Source of the DNA: Bretschneidera sinensis
Lineage: Eukaryota; Streptophyta; Magnoliopsida; Brassicales; Akaniaceae
DNA: 64,000 nt
Direction of reading: 5' to 3'
NCBI GenBank assembly: GCA_023935145.1
Contig: CM043699.1
Coordinates: 76,274,138 to 76,338,137 of the forward strand
Every line of letters begins with the position of its first letter. Position 1 is the first letter of the stretch. The position numbers were made by a program, and so were the translations under genes. The notes beneath the pieces were generated by a model that was not told the DNA's origin, searched no databases, and saw only the letters and a list, made by a program, of their open reading frames with translations. Below are positions 11,030 through 23,069 of the stretch, one piece after another.

Positions 11030-11908
11030 GTAATTCCTCTCATGGTTCTTCAGTTGCCTAGATGCATAAGCTATAACTCTCCCTTGTTGCATCAGTACAC
11101 ATCCAAACCCTTGATGTGACGCATCATTATAAACCACAAATACTTCATCACTAGAAGGAAGTACTAACACCGAGGTAATAGTCCGTTTCTCTTTCAACAA
11201 CTAGAAACTTCTCTCAGATTCCTTTGATAACCTAAACTTCACATCCTTCCTAGTCAATTTAGTCAAAGGTCCTGCAATCAAAGAAAATTTTTGGATAAAT
11301 CTTCTATAATAACTAGACAACCCCAAAAAGCTTCTAATTTCAGTTACACTCATAGGTCTTTCCCAATTCAACACTGCTTCTACTTTTTGTGGGTTAACTA
11401 CTATCCCCTCTCTCAACACAACATGCCTAAAGAAGGATATCTCGCTCAACCAAAACTCACATTTAGAGAACTTCGCATATAATTTGTCTTTCCTCAGAAT
11501 CTCCAACACTATCTCCAAATGTTGCATATGCTCTTCTTCATTCTTGGAATATACCAAAATATCATCAATAAACACAATCACAAATCTGTCCAAGAATGGT
11601 TTAAACACCCGATTCATAAGATCCATAAATGTTGCAAGAGCATTAGTCAAGCTAAATGGCATCACCAAGAACTCATGGTGGCCATAACGTGTCCTAAAAG
11701 CAGTCTTAGGTACGTCCCCCTCCTTTATCCTTAATTGATGATAACCCGACCTTAGGTTTATCTTAGAAAACACTCTAGCTCCTTGTAACTGCTCGAATAA
11801 ATCATCTATCCTGGGCAAGGGATATCTATTCTTGATGGTGATCTTATTCAGCTGTCTATAATCAATACACAACCTCATTCTCCCATCTTTTTTCTTGACA
11901 AATAACAC
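11030..11908 (-). pseudogene. Tekay-1 reverse transcriptase and RNase H N-terminus
   Basis: Minus frame 11908-11201 is a nearly full reverse transcriptase: [52 protein letters not shown], then the catalytic FIDD at residues 113-116 (11561-11576), then [12 protein letters not shown]. The motif-A Asp is Asn ([10 protein letters not shown] instead of the usual SKIDLR), so polymerase activity would be lost even without stops. A stop at 11200 precedes the RNase H start (VVYNDASHQGFGCVLMQ, VIAYASRQLK), which runs to the solo-LTR junction at 11030. A stop near 11917 separates it from protease. Confidence 0.85.
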
Positions 11909-11917
11909 AGGGGCTCC

Positions 11918-12619
11918 CTATAGTGACATACTAGGTAAGATAAACTGTTTATCTAGCAACTCCTGAAGCTGAACTTTCAACTCTCTCAATTCAGCAGGTA
12001 CCATTCTATAGGGTGCTATGCATATGGGTGTTGATCCTGGAATCACCTCAATAGAAAACTCCATCTCCCTATTGGGAGGCAACCCAGTCAAATCTTTAGG
12101 GAAAACATCAGAAAAATCTTTTACTACCAAGATTTCTTCTAACTTCCTACGCTCTTTGCTAGAATCCACCACATATGCCAAATACCCCATAAAACCCTTC
12201 TTCAACCATTTACTAGCAGTTAAGGTAAAAATAAGACAATTTGCAAGTATCTTACGTTCTCCCTGAAAATTAAACTCCTGCTGTCTAGGTATCTTGAACA
12301 CCACATTTTTCCTAAAATAATCTACCCAAGCATGATATGCAGATAACCAATTCATCCTCAGAATTAAACCAAAATTTGTTATATCTAAACGCAATAAATC
12401 AACTTCAAATTCTCTATCAGCAATATTAATCACACAACCTCGATAGATTATCCTGATAATAACTTTATCTCCATTAGGAACCTCAACAACAATAACATGC
12501 ATCAAAGGACTAGCACTAGCATCAATAGATTTCATATAAATACTAGATGCAAAGGAATGGGTTGCACTAGGATCAATCAATAATCCAGCAAGTCTACCAA
12601 GGATAGATATCATACTCAT
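11918..12619 (-). pseudogene. Tekay-1 aspartic protease and connection to reverse transcriptase
   Basis: A 233-codon open stretch. The retropepsin motif reads LIDPSATHSF, where the family usually has a Gly after the D-S/D-P pair. FGLILRMNWLSAYHAWVDY is the second conserved block. The C-terminal half (YLAYVVDSS, VVKDFSDVFPKDLTGLPP, FSIEVIPGSTPI, APYRM) is the usual approach to the reverse transcriptase. The Gly to Ser change would probably disable the protease. It ends at a stop before 11908. Confidence 0.8.
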
Positions 12620-14055
12620 AACAACATCAGGAGTGGCTTATGCATCTTGTTGGTTTAATGCATAGACTCTGCTATCTCTGGATTGAAACTGTCTGCCACG
12701 TCCTCGCTCAGCTATTGATCCTCAACCTCTGCCCCACACACTTCCTGATCCACCAGCTCTCTCCATTGCTCTTCTCCTAACACTTCCAACACCTACATCA
12801 ACATAATTTCCCCGCTGGAAAATCTGCAGCAACATGTCCTCCCCCACCACATACAAAGCATATATGTGTAAGGCAATTCTGAGACAGATGCCCCGTCTGA
12901 TTACATTTAAAGCAAACTCTTGCCTCTCGACCATTCATCAGATTACTACTTCCCTCTAGTGGCATACTTACTCCTCTACCATAACTCCCAAATCTAGGGG
13001 TCCCACTGGTATTACTCTGAGCTACAGAAGCAACAGATCCTGCTTGCCTCTAACTCTGCACTATATTTCCTTGTAACAAGGAACGCCCCCTCTAGGGTGG
13101 TCTTCCACCCTATACACCCATACTGCTACCACCTCTAGGTCCCTCAAATCTCAACCTTTTCAGCCAATCCCTCCTACCCCTCGACTCGATCAAATCATTC
13201 TCAATATGTAATGCATTATCCACTAGTACAGCGTAATTCTCTATGCCCATATAAGAGAGTTTAGTCCAAATGTCCTAGTTTAATTCGTCTAAAAATCTCT
13301 TACACTTTCTCTCCTCTGTATTCACTAATTCAGGTAAAAACCTTGACAGGGCTATGAATCTATTATAATATTCAACCACCGATAAACTTCCCTGTCTTAG
13401 ATGAATAAAATCTCTCTCTTATTGTGCCTGAAAGGTATCTAGGAAATACTTCACAAAGAACTCATCCTTAAACTTACTCCAAGTTAAAGGTTGTTTTACC
13501 CGTGTGCTTACCCTGGGCAAAATATCCTCCCACCATTGAGAAGCCTCGCCCTCCAACATAAATGAAACAAAAGCAACCTTCTGTCTATCTGACACTGGCA
13601 AAACTTCAAAATATTTCTCCACATGTCTAATCCACTGCTCAGCTTCCACAGGATTTATAGATCCCCTAAAAGACTGAGGTTTAAACTTAAAAAATCTCAC
13701 AAAATAATCCCCTTGCATCTCACTTGCAAAGACACCTTCCCCCTGATGAACCTCTTGTCTCACCACATCAGGTTCTCTTTTACCCCTTTCCTCTAATCTT
13801 ATCTGTAGATTACAAGCCCTTTCTTTAGCTGCATTCATCCTCTCTATAGCACGATAAAGAGCTTCTCTCAATTCATCCTTCCTAACATTAGATTATCTCC
13901 CAGCTCTACAGTACCAACTGCACTATCAATATGTTCTCTCGTAGGAACTACAAACTTAACTTCCTCCTCTGCTTCAATTCTCCTAAAAATTGGGGGTTAT
14001 CACATCCCCTCCGATTTAGAACTCTACCTCTACCTCTAGCACATCCACGTGTCAT
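12620..14055 (-). pseudogene. Tekay-1 gag
   Basis: A start at 14053-14055 (MTRG) matches the start of Tekay-2 (MKRG at 21825) and Tekay-3 (39832). The best stretch, 13871-13419, has the retrotransposon gag core: RFFKFKPQSFRGS, EAEQWIRHVEKYFEVLPVSD, ASQWWEDILPR. After a stop it goes on with GSLSVVEYYNRF. A CCHC zinc knuckle CFKCNQTGHLSQNC lies near 12870-12911, and a second one has its last Cys changed to Phe. Gag packages the element RNA; the knuckles bind it. Several stops and frame changes break it. Confidence 0.75.
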
Positions 14056-14141
14056 CCTCAGACTCTGCATTGAAAATATAATTTATTTAGATCTTCCACT
14101 TTTCAAGTTTTCATGTAGTTTACAGAATCTTAAAACCTAAT

Positions 14142-14153
14142 GCTCTGATACCA
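14142..14153 (-). other. Tekay-1 primer binding site
   Basis: Minus strand reads TGGTATCAGAGC, complementary to the 3-prime end of initiator-Met tRNA, four bases inside the upstream LTR edge at 14158. Confidence 0.9.
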
Positions 14154-14157
14154 AAAT

Positions 14158-15670
14158 TGTAACGACCCATCCCGAGTTGGCCACCCTCGAAATGGTGTCA
14201 TCATGTTTTGAAAATCTCAGCACGACACATATATGCAACAATAAAAATAATACTAACATAAATTTATTTTATATCATTCTGATATTAATTTAAACATAAT
14301 ATACAGCGCAAAATGCATGAATATTTACAATATAAAATTTTTATATTTCATTTTCTCATTTGTCTGAGGATATTGACACGTACGTGGCTTACAGAAAATG
14401 TTTTCGTCTGACTTTCAACCCACCAGACTACTTGTCCTGACTACTACCTGAAATCATTGTGCAATGAAGGGTGAGCTTCACAAGCTTCTGCCCATTTATA
14501 TTTAAACGTTTATCTCTTATATAACTAGATAATAACGTATAGTCTAACATTTAAATAACTATTATCACATCATACTTCTACGTCTTTTTTCTCACTGTAA
14601 CTATCTCTCTGTGTGAGACTTATTTATCTACAAATAATTGCACAATATCCACAATATTTCAGAAATAAAATATTAACATATAAAACAGATGCAATGCATG
14701 AATTATTATTATGGGAACATCTTCCCACATATCGACATATTTTTTATTATCTTAGATCGGCCCCCTCCCGATTCTTTTCTTTACAGCTTATCCCAGCTAT
14801 TACGACATTTATTTCCAGCATATATTGGTTGTCACGTTGTCTCTTTTATTTCTAGCATATACCCACTGTTATGGTTTTTCAATTAGACCGGCCCCTTCCC
14901 AGTTCTTTCTGTTCTTTTATTTAATGCGCATGTATATGAACAATAATATAAAACCACATGAGTTTAAAATATTAAATTAACTATCCGGTCTTTCCTCAAC
15001 TTTTTGCTTGATAAATTTCACAGTTTTCTTCTCCTCATATATTACATCAATTTATTAACCAAAACTCGTCAAGAATTTATTTATTACAATCACTATTAAA
15101 TCAGCTCATTATTCTAATAATATTTTTTTCACATAATAATTTTCTACATGTCCAATATTCGTATTATACATATATCAATTTAATTTTTATCTACCACCAA
15201 AGCATAAGCTAATAATTTATTTTAATATTATTACAACATATTTTATTTTATTTAGATTATTTAAAGTAAATAAAACTCACCACGTAGCACTTAAATCTAC
15301 CCATGGATTACCTCCTTGCCTGTCCCGTTCCTTATAGCAATTTTCCCCGGTTACTGATCGTCAACACCTGACATAATATTTCTATTAAATTTCTAATTAT
15401 TTCTTCATTTCTTCATAAACCACACCCTTTGAACATTCCTACTTTGACTTCTAGGAAATTTGATGAATGCTAAAAACTCAAAAATAAACACTACGTTATT
15501 ATCTTCTATTTTTTGATAGCTTTTCGTGACTCCCTATAAAATTCCGCCGTAAACTCTTTCAAAATTTTTCTCTTTCAACTTTTCTTTGGGCCCCCAAGTG
15601 TTTAAAGAAAACAAGTGATTTGAAAGAAATTAAACAAAATTTGGTACGTATCCGTATAATTTACCTTAAG

Positions 15671-15726
<56 letters not shown>

Positions 15727-16043
15727 TTTGAAACCAAACAATCAGCTCACAAAATTTGGTTTGCACAAAACACTTCCACGTTAATGGCCTTACTGTAACA
15801 CATGCAAGGCCATTTGTTTCTTTCAATTGCACTTGGCAGCAGCTGCTGCCACCTGTTGCCACCTGTAATTTTTTTTAATAATCTTCTTCTTTCTTCATTT
15901 GCCTTCTTCTGGACGTTCACGTCCAATTTTTTTTTTTATTTTATAAAAATTTGAATTTTTGCATTTAAAAATATCTATATTATTTTAACTCTTTGTCATA
16001 TTTATTAAATTACTTTTTATCCTTAACAAATACGGGTATTACA
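14158..16043 (-). repeat. Tekay-1 5-prime LTR
   Basis: 1886 bp, partner of 5962-7876. It begins TGTAACGACCCATCCC and ends ACGGGTATTACA on the plus strand. Differences from its partner are scattered substitutions and small indels. They include loss of about 35 bp near 14488 and a different microsatellite length, so the insertion is not recent. Confidence 0.9.
15673..15723. repeat. (AT)n microsatellite in Tekay-1 5-prime LTR
   Basis: About 25 perfect AT units, at the LTR position that holds a TA/CA compound run in the partner LTR. Confidence 0.95.
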
Positions 16044-16581
16044 ATAGTGTTCCACCATATAGTCAATATGATAATTTCTAGCGGTGTAAATTTGTTACTT
16101 CATCATAAAGTTTATACTCTTAAGAATTTTATATTATTTGTTAAAACATGTGATGTACACGAGGCAAACAAATGATATAACTTTGTTGTGTCACCGTAAG
16201 GGTTATATCACTATTTTAAACTTGTGAAGAATGATGAGTTTGATTTAACTAAAGTGTATATAAATTGTTGTGTCATCGTAAGGTCTTATTCATTTAAGAG
16301 ACTAAATTCTGATTGGTAATTGCATCAGATGAAAATGATAAAATTTATCTACTTATTAAGTGTATTATAGTTTGTTGTATCACTGTAAGGCTATAGTGTG
16401 CCACTGATAGTATCCTAATCCCCACTAGGAAACCTTCTAAAGGGATTTTCCTCTTTCAACATTCAGGGTTGTGGGAATCGAAAAGAATAGTGGGAGGAAC
16501 AATTTAGATTAAAGACCAAATCTATATAGTAGTTAATAAAATAAATAGATGTTATTATTAGTTGTTACATTATAGATCACA
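16044..16581 (+). other. Copia A leader, continued, with a thrice-repeated motif
   Basis: Non-coding sequence between the Tekay-1 edge and the gag start. The word TTGTTGTGTCACCGTAAGG (16181) recurs as TTGTTGTGTCATCGTAAGG near 16264 and TTGTTGTATCACTGTAAGG near 16372. The spacing is about 83 and 108 bp. Confidence 0.55.
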
Positions 16582-17434
16582 ATGGAAAATTTCAACTCAT
16601 AATCTATAATCCTAAACACAAATAGGTTGATTGGTTGAGAATTTGAGAATTGTTCTCAATTTTGATAATATAGCATACATTCCTGATTAAGTATTTCAAA
16701 CAGGTTTTGTTGAGAATGCTCTGGAAGAGAAGGTTGTTACTTTTGAGAAGTTGTAAGAGGATGACATAAAGGCAAGGTGCTACATGCTAGTATCCATATC
16801 TATTGAGATTTAGAAGAAACATGACAAAATGGAAAGTGTATTCAATTTTGATTCATCTACAAGAGTTGTATGATGAGCATATTCGTAATACAAGGTTCCA
16901 GATATTCGAGGACCTTTTTGGGCTAGGATGTTCGAAAGATCTTCAGTCCATAAGCACAAATTGAAGATGAACAACTACATCGAGCAATTAGATAGGCTCA
17001 AATTTGTGTATGGGTGCGGAGTTGACAAATGACTTGATTTTGCAATCTCTTCCAAACTCCTTTTCGCACTTTTTATGAACAAGATAAAAGTTATGCTTCC
17101 ACAACTTGTCAATATGTTGAAGACCACTGAGGGGATGAACAAAAAAGGAAAGGGACCTATTATACTTGTTAATGGGGCTTTTTATTCTAAGTCTAAGGGC
17201 AATAATGTCTTATGAAAAAAGAAGAAACCATTGAAAGTAAAGGTTGGTGCTAGAAAGACTGGTCTCTCAAAGGCCAAGAACGATAATGCACAGTGCCTCC
17301 ATTATGGTAAGAATGAACATTGGAATAGGAATTGCAATGAGTACTTTGCAACCTTAAAGGACAAACCTTTGGAAGTTACGTCCAATTTGTTTGTTATTGA
17401 TGTTAACTTAAGTGTTAACAATAATTCTTTATAG
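16582..17434 (+). pseudogene. Copia A gag remnant
   Basis: ATG at 16582 is followed by short frames resembling copia gag (ILNTNRLIG, IEQLDRLKFVY) with many stops and frame changes. The clearest part is 17231-17434. It holds a damaged CCHC knuckle at 17294-17335 (CLHYGKNEHWNRNC), where the second Cys is Tyr, then the basic linker towards protease. Inactive. Confidence 0.6.
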
Positions 17435-18530
17435 GTATTAGATATCGATTATGGCTCATATATATGCAATAATTTGCAAACATTGAGAAGAAGTAGAAAG
17501 ATGAGCAAAGGTAAGATGAACCTATGCTTTGTAAATAGAGAAAAATTGCAGCATTAGTGGTGGGGACATATTGCTTGGAGTTGTCATCTGGATAAACTTT
17601 AGAACTTAGGGATTGTTAATATGTGCTAGTTTTAATTAGGAACATTGTTTTAGTTTCTAAATTAAATAAAGAAGATTATGATTTTTCTCTTAAAGACAAT
17701 TGTTGTTCTGTTTATTTTTATAATAAATAGTATGGTACTAGTACATTAAATAATGATCTTCATATTCTTGAAATAAATGGTAATATTTTCAACATCAAGC
17801 AAAATAAAAAGGAAATTTGATAGTTATCTAAATCATTCCTACATATGGCACTTATGATTTGGTCATATTAATGCAGATAGGGTAAACAAGTTGGTAAAAT
17901 GCGGATACTTGGGTTTATCATATTTTGAATCCTATCAAACTTGGAAAGTCTATCTCACGGGGAAGATGACTAGATCTCTATTTAATGGACATGGAGAAAG
18001 GGCCACAGATGTATTAGGGTTAATACACATTGATGTGTTTGGACACATAATAGTCAATGCTAGAGTATGTTACTCCTACTTCATTACCTTTACTGATGAT
18101 CACTAAAGTTATGAATATGTGTACTTAATGAAGTACAAGTTTGAATCATTTAAAAAGTTCAAAGAATTCATGAATGAAGTTGAAAAGAAAACTAATAAAG
18201 GTATTAAATTTGTTCGATTTGATCGAGGAGGCGAATACTTGATTAGTGATTTTCTTGATTATCACAAAGAGAATAAGACTCTCTCTAAGTGGAGTCCTCT
18301 CGAAACACCACAATTAAATGGTATTTCTGAAAAGAGAAATAATACTCTATTAGATATGGTACGATCCATGATGAGTAACACTAATCTTCATATATCCTTT
18401 TGAAAATATGTCGTTATAACCGCCGCATATTTATTAAACAAAGTTCTCTCAAAGGCACTACATAAAATGCCATATGAGATATGAAAGAAATTAAACCTAA
18501 TCTTAAACACATTACAATTTGGAGTTATAT
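17435..18530 (+). pseudogene. Copia A protease, GAG-pre-integrase and integrase remnant
   Basis: LDIDYGSYICNNLQTL at 17438 is a damaged protease start (the family usually has a DTG/DSG-type triplet there). After several stops a WHL..FGHINADRVNKLV segment marks the pre-integrase finger near 17850-17890. The integrase core follows: GLIHIDVFGHI and YFITFTDDH at 17891-18106, then GIKFVRFDRGGEYL, the second catalytic Asp, and PQLNGISEKRN with the catalytic Glu at 18119-18403. One stop separates these two parts. Confidence 0.7.
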
Positions 18531-19415
18531 TACCTATGTAAAGAAGTTACATACAAACAAGTTGGGAACTAGGTGTGAAAAATGTAGGTTTATGGGATAT
18601 CCTAAAGAAACTTCGGGATATTATTTCTATCATCTACTATAACAAAACGCATTTGTTTCTAAGTATGTTACCTTTATTGAAAAAGAGTGTATGCTAGAAG
18701 GGGGTAGAGGGAGTAAGATAGAGTTTGATGAAGTGTCACTATAACCATAACCTAGTATTGTTCAAATTGAAGAACCTGAATCAATAGATCTTGCTATTTC
18801 ACAATCATATTGTAGATATAGCATAATACCTAAGGCTCTTGAGAGATATAGATTTTTCATACATGATGACTTAGAGGTACACCTTATAGATGATAAGAAA
18901 CCTACTAACTATGAAGAATCATTGTCAAAAACCAATTTGAAGAAGTGATTAAAAGCCATTAAATCCGAGACGGATTCCATATACTCCAATAGAATATGGT
19001 CTTTGGTCGATTCACTTGAAAGTATAGTACATATAGGTTGCAAATGGGTATTTAATAAAAATATTGGAGAATATGAGAAGGTAGAAACCTGTAAGGCTAC
19101 GCTAGTGGCAAAAGATTTCAAGCAAAGGCAAGGAAATGACTTCGACAAAACCTTCTCTTTAGTAGCCATGCTTAAATCCATTAGGATTTTACTTTATTAT
19201 AGCTGCATACCATAACTATGAGATATGTCAGATGGATGTAAAGACTAATTTCCTCAATGGAAATATAGAGAAGGATGTGAACATGACATAGCCTAAGGGT
19301 TTTACATCTAGTGGTAGTGACCATAAGGTATGGAAACTTCAAAAATTCATTTATGGATTGAAGAAAGCTTCTAGAAGTTAGAACAATTGTTTGATTCCAC
19401 CAAAAACAAGTGTTG
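18531..19415 (+). pseudogene. Copia A integrase tail and truncated reverse transcriptase
   Basis: 18531-18870 reads a degraded integrase C-terminus (a KKLHTNKLGT-like frame). From 18900 there is the copia reverse transcriptase start: IGCKWVFNKN, VETCKATLVAKDFKQRQG, FDKTFSLVAM. Then, in shifted frames, MDVKTNFLNG and KVWKLQKFIYGLKKASRS, ending near 19411. The polymerase C-terminal half with its YVDD box, RNase H and the 3-prime LTR are absent. The break abuts Tekay-2 sequence. Confidence 0.7.
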
Positions 19416-19420
19416 GGAAA

Positions 19421-20340
19421 TCACGATGACTATAACGTATCCTAAAAGCAGTCTTAGGCACGTCCCTCTCCTTTATCCTCAACTAATGATAACTTGATCT
19501 TAGGTTTATCTTAGAAAACAACCTAGCCCCCTGTAACTGCTCAAATAAATCATCTATTATGGGCAAAAGATATTTATTTTTTATGGTGATCTTATTCAAC
19601 TGTCTATAATCAATACACAACCTCACCGTTCCATTCTTCTTCTTCACAAACAGCACAAGGGCTCCCTAAGACGACATACTAGGTCGAATAAATTATTTAT
19701 CTAGCAACTTTCTGAAGCTGAACTTTCAATTCTCTCAATTCAGCTGGTTTCATTCTATATGGTGCTATAGATATGGGTGTTGATCTCGGAATCACTTCAA
19801 TAGAAAACTCAATCTCCCTAATGGAAGGCAAACTAGAAAACTCCTTAGAGAACACATTAGAAAAATCTTTCATTACTACGATTTCTTCTAACTTCCAAAT
19901 CTCCATTGTAGAATCCATCACATACGCCAAATACCCCTGCAACTCTTCTTCAACCATCTACTAGCAGTCAGGGCAGAAATAAGACAGTTAGCAAGTATCT
20001 TATGTTCTCCCTGAAAATTAAAATTCTCTTGTCCTTGTTTCCTGAACACCACATTCTTCCTAAAATAATCTACCCAAGCATGATATGCAGATAGCCAATT
20101 CATCGTCAGAATTAGATCAAAATCTGTCATATCTAAAGGTAACAAATCAACTTAAAATTCTCTATCAGTCATACTAATCACGCAACCCATATAAATTGTC
20201 CTGATAATAACCATATCCGTAGTAGGAACCTTAACAATAATAGCATGCATCAAAGGACTAACATAAGCATCAATAGATTTTTTATAAACATTGGATTCAA
20301 AAGAATAGGTTCACTAGGATTAAACAATAGTCTAGTAGGT
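19421..20340 (-). pseudogene. Tekay-2 protease to reverse transcriptase start
   Basis: 19918-20145 holds LDMTDFDLILTMNWLSAYHA, the second protease block. 19697-19957 holds YLAYVMDST, VMKDFSNVFSKEF and FSIEVIPRSTPISIAPYRM. 19421-19690 reads reverse transcriptase up to the region before FIDD. Its motif-A Asp is Asn, as in Tekay-1. Several stops. Aligned piecewise with Tekay-1 11670-12540. Confidence 0.75.
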
Positions 20341-21825
20341 ATATTAAGAATATATACCATACCCATAACAATATCAAGAGTAGCCAGTGCATCCTGTTGG
20401 GTCAATGCATAGACTCTACTATCTTTGGGCTGTAATTAACCATCACATTCTCTCTATGCTACTGATCCTCTCCCTCTGCCCTACATACTCCCTGATCCAC
20501 CACCTCTGTCCACCTGTTTTCTCCCAACACCTCAAGTACTTATCTGAACAGATTTCCTAACTGAACATTCTACACTAATATGTCTTCCCTCACCACATAC
20601 AAAGCACCTCAGAGTAGGACAATTTTGAGATAGATGCCCTGTCTGATTACATTTATAGCAAACTCTTATCTCTCGATCATATATCATATTACAACTTCCT
20701 CTGGGTGGCATACTTACTCCTCTACAATAACTTCTAATTCCCATAACCTGCTTCCCAAATCTAGGAGTCCCACCAATGTTACTCTGAGCTACAGAAGCAA
20801 CAGATCATGCTTTCCTTTGACTCTGCATTACAGTTCCTTATGACAAGGAATGCTCCTTTTGAGGTGGTCTCCCACCATGCATACTCATACTACTACCACT
20901 TGTGGGTCCCTCAAATCTAGACCTCTTCAACTAATCTCTTATACCTCTAAACTTCATCATATTTTTCTCAATCTGTAATGATTTATCCACCATTATAGCA
21001 TAATTCCCAATACCCATATAAGAGACTTTAGTTTAAATTTCATAGTGTAACCCGTCTAAAAATATCTTACATTTCCTCTCCTCCGTATTTACTAACTAAA
21101 GTACAAACCTCAACAGGGTTATAAATCTACTATCATACTCAGCCACAGATAAAGTATTATGCCTTAAATGAATAAAATCTCTCTCTTGTTGTGCTTGAAA
21201 CGTATCTAGAAAATACTTCGCAAAGAACACATCCTTAAACTTATGCTAAGTTAAAGGTTGATCTACCTGTGTACTCAATCTAGGTAGAATATCCTCCCAC
21301 CATTGGGAAGCCTCACCTTCTAGCTTAAATGAAGCAAAAGCAACCTTCTGCTTATCTGTCATTGGTAAGACTTCAAAATATTTCTCAACATGTTTAATCC
21401 AATACTCAACTTCAATAGGATTTACAGATCCTTTAAAAGACTGTGGTTTAAATTTAATGAATCTCACAAAACAATCTCATTCCATCTCCTGTGCAAACAC
21501 ACCCTCTCCCTCATAAGTCTCTTGTCTCATCACATCGGGTTCTATTCTACCCCTTTCCTATAGTCTTCTCTGCAAAATTGTCAGCAATTTCTTCTGCTGC
21601 ATTCATTCTCTCTATAGCACGATCAAGAACTTTTTTCAACTCATCCCTCCTAATATCAGATTCTCTCCCACCTTTACTAGTAACAGTTGTACTAGCAACC
21701 TGTTCCTTTGTATGAACCACAGACTCAACCTCCCCCTCTACTTCAGCTCTTCTAAATATTAGGGGTCTACCACGTCCTTTCTGGTTCAGTACTCTAAGTC
21801 TAGCTTTAGCACGTCCACGTTTCAT
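20341..21825 (-). pseudogene. Tekay-2 gag
   Basis: Start MKRGRAKARLRVLN at 21825. The gag core FKPQSFKGSVNPIEVEYWIK and ASQWWEDILPR lies at 21246-21467. Two zinc knuckles lie at 20532-20744: CYKCNQTGHLSQNC, and CFVCGEGRHISVEC with the Gly-His order kept. Both knuckles are better preserved than in Tekay-1. The reading frame is broken between these parts. Confidence 0.75.
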
Positions 21826-21911
21826 CCTCTGACTCTACATTAAAATGTAGTTTATTCAAATCTTCCACTTATTTAAATTTTTATGCAGTCTACAAAATCA
21901 TAAAACCTAAT

Positions 21912-21923
21912 GCTCTGATACCA
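21912..21923 (-). other. Tekay-2 primer binding site
   Basis: TGGTATCAGAGC on the minus strand, four bases from the LTR edge at 21928. Confidence 0.9.
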
Positions 21924-21927
21924 ATAT

Positions 21928-23069
21928 TGTAACGACCCATCCCAGGTTGGCCACCCCTGAGATGGTGTCGTCATATTTTGAAATCCTAACACGAGACATA
22001 TATGCAACAATATAAAAATATACATCGACCAAAAATATATACATACATCAATCTTCAACCCTCAACAGAGGAGTTACATTATTAATATCCCAATTGAAAC
22101 AATATATACAACATATTATGCATGAATATTTATAATTTTTTTATCTTCCATTAGTCTGAGGATGTGGACCACAAGACTTATAGATAATAACTCAGTCTGA
22201 ATCTCAGGTCACAAATTTATTTGTCTTGGCTGCTACCTGAAATTATTTAACAATGAGGAGTGAGCTTGATAAGCTCAATGAATTAAATTTACTAGAGGTA
22301 CTCTATTTGTATACTTCTAGTTAGATTCATTCATTGTTAAATCAACATAATTAACTATCTATCTCCTCTCACATTCTAATTCAATCATTTATCAATTTCT
22401 CTTAATAAATAAATTATCAAGCTATCCTATTTCAATACATCTATCTTATATATTTTATCAATTTAATATCATCATAAAGTTCGCATCATATAAACAATCA
22501 ATAATACAATTCTTTATTATATCATCCTTTCTATTTATCTATCATCAAAATTGTCTCATTATGAGACTCATCTATCTATCAATCATTTAATTCCCAAAAC
22601 TGATTCTTTAGCATCTCAGACATTAATAATAAATATTTATAACAAATATAATGCATGAATTTAATTTATGTTTCTTTCTTTAATTTAATTTATGTTTCTT
22701 TCTTTCTCATTAGATCATTTCAAATTATCATATTGGAGCATCATCCCACATGTTGACATGTTTCAGCCAGACCAGCTGCCTTCCTGGTCTTCTCAGCCAG
22801 ACCAACTGCCTTCCTAGTCTTCTCAGCCAGACTAGCTACCTTCCTAGTCTTTTGAGTCAGACCAGCTACCTTCTTAGTCTTCTCAACCAGACCAACTGCT
22901 TTTTTAGTCTTCTCAACCGGACTAACTGCCTTCCTGGTCTTTCCTTTTATGCATATGAGGAATAATATTCAAGTAAGCTTACATCAAAGCATTCAATTCA
23001 ACTATCTAGCTCTTTCTTAAAATTATTATTTTATAATATTTATTAAATTGTCTCTTCATATATCATATC
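21928..23069 (-). repeat. Tekay-2 LTR, first part
   Basis: Begins TGTAACGACCCATCCC like the other Tekay LTRs and runs to ATATC (23065-23069), the left TSD copy of the Sirevirus insertion. It is more diverged from the Tekay-1 LTRs than those are from each other. It carries a different subrepeat array and no TA microsatellite in this part. Confidence 0.8.
22761..22944. repeat. 30-bp tandem repeat in Tekay-2 LTR
   Basis: About six units of CAGCCAGACCAACTGCCTTC plus CTAGTCTTCT, each near 30 bp and with few differences. The 30-bp length is a multiple of three, so the frame stays open with a 10-residue pattern (LLSQTNCLPS). Nothing suggests it is translated. Confidence 0.9.

Larger units (their letters stand above)
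5962..16043 (-). mobile_element. Tekay-1: complete but defective Tekay/Del-type Ty3/gypsy retrotransposon
   Basis: Two LTRs (5962-7876 and 14158-16043) flank, on the minus strand, gag, protease, reverse transcriptase, RNase H, integrase and a chromodomain-like tail. That domain order and the tail define chromoviruses. The initiator-Met primer site adjoins the upstream LTR. LTR ends are TGTAATACCCG and GTCGTTACA. Flanking 5-mers are GTAGC (5957-5961) and ATAGT (16044-16048); they differ by two transitions, so they may be an aged TSD. The element sits in copia A, whose leader continues on both sides. At least eight in-frame stops make it inactive. A solo LTR interrupts its RNase H. Confidence 0.85.

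Noticed and set aside
14142..14153. TGGTATCAGAGC-type sites as parts of tRNA genes
   Set aside because: Only the 12-13 bases complementary to a tRNA 3-prime end are present, always beside an LTR edge; no cloverleaf surrounds them. They are primer sites.
22761..22944. Regular 30-bp repeats as a CRISPR array
   Set aside because: Units are contiguous without unique spacers, in a plant LTR; a minisatellite explains them. The same holds for 53612-53990 and the 60-bp repeat at 42337.
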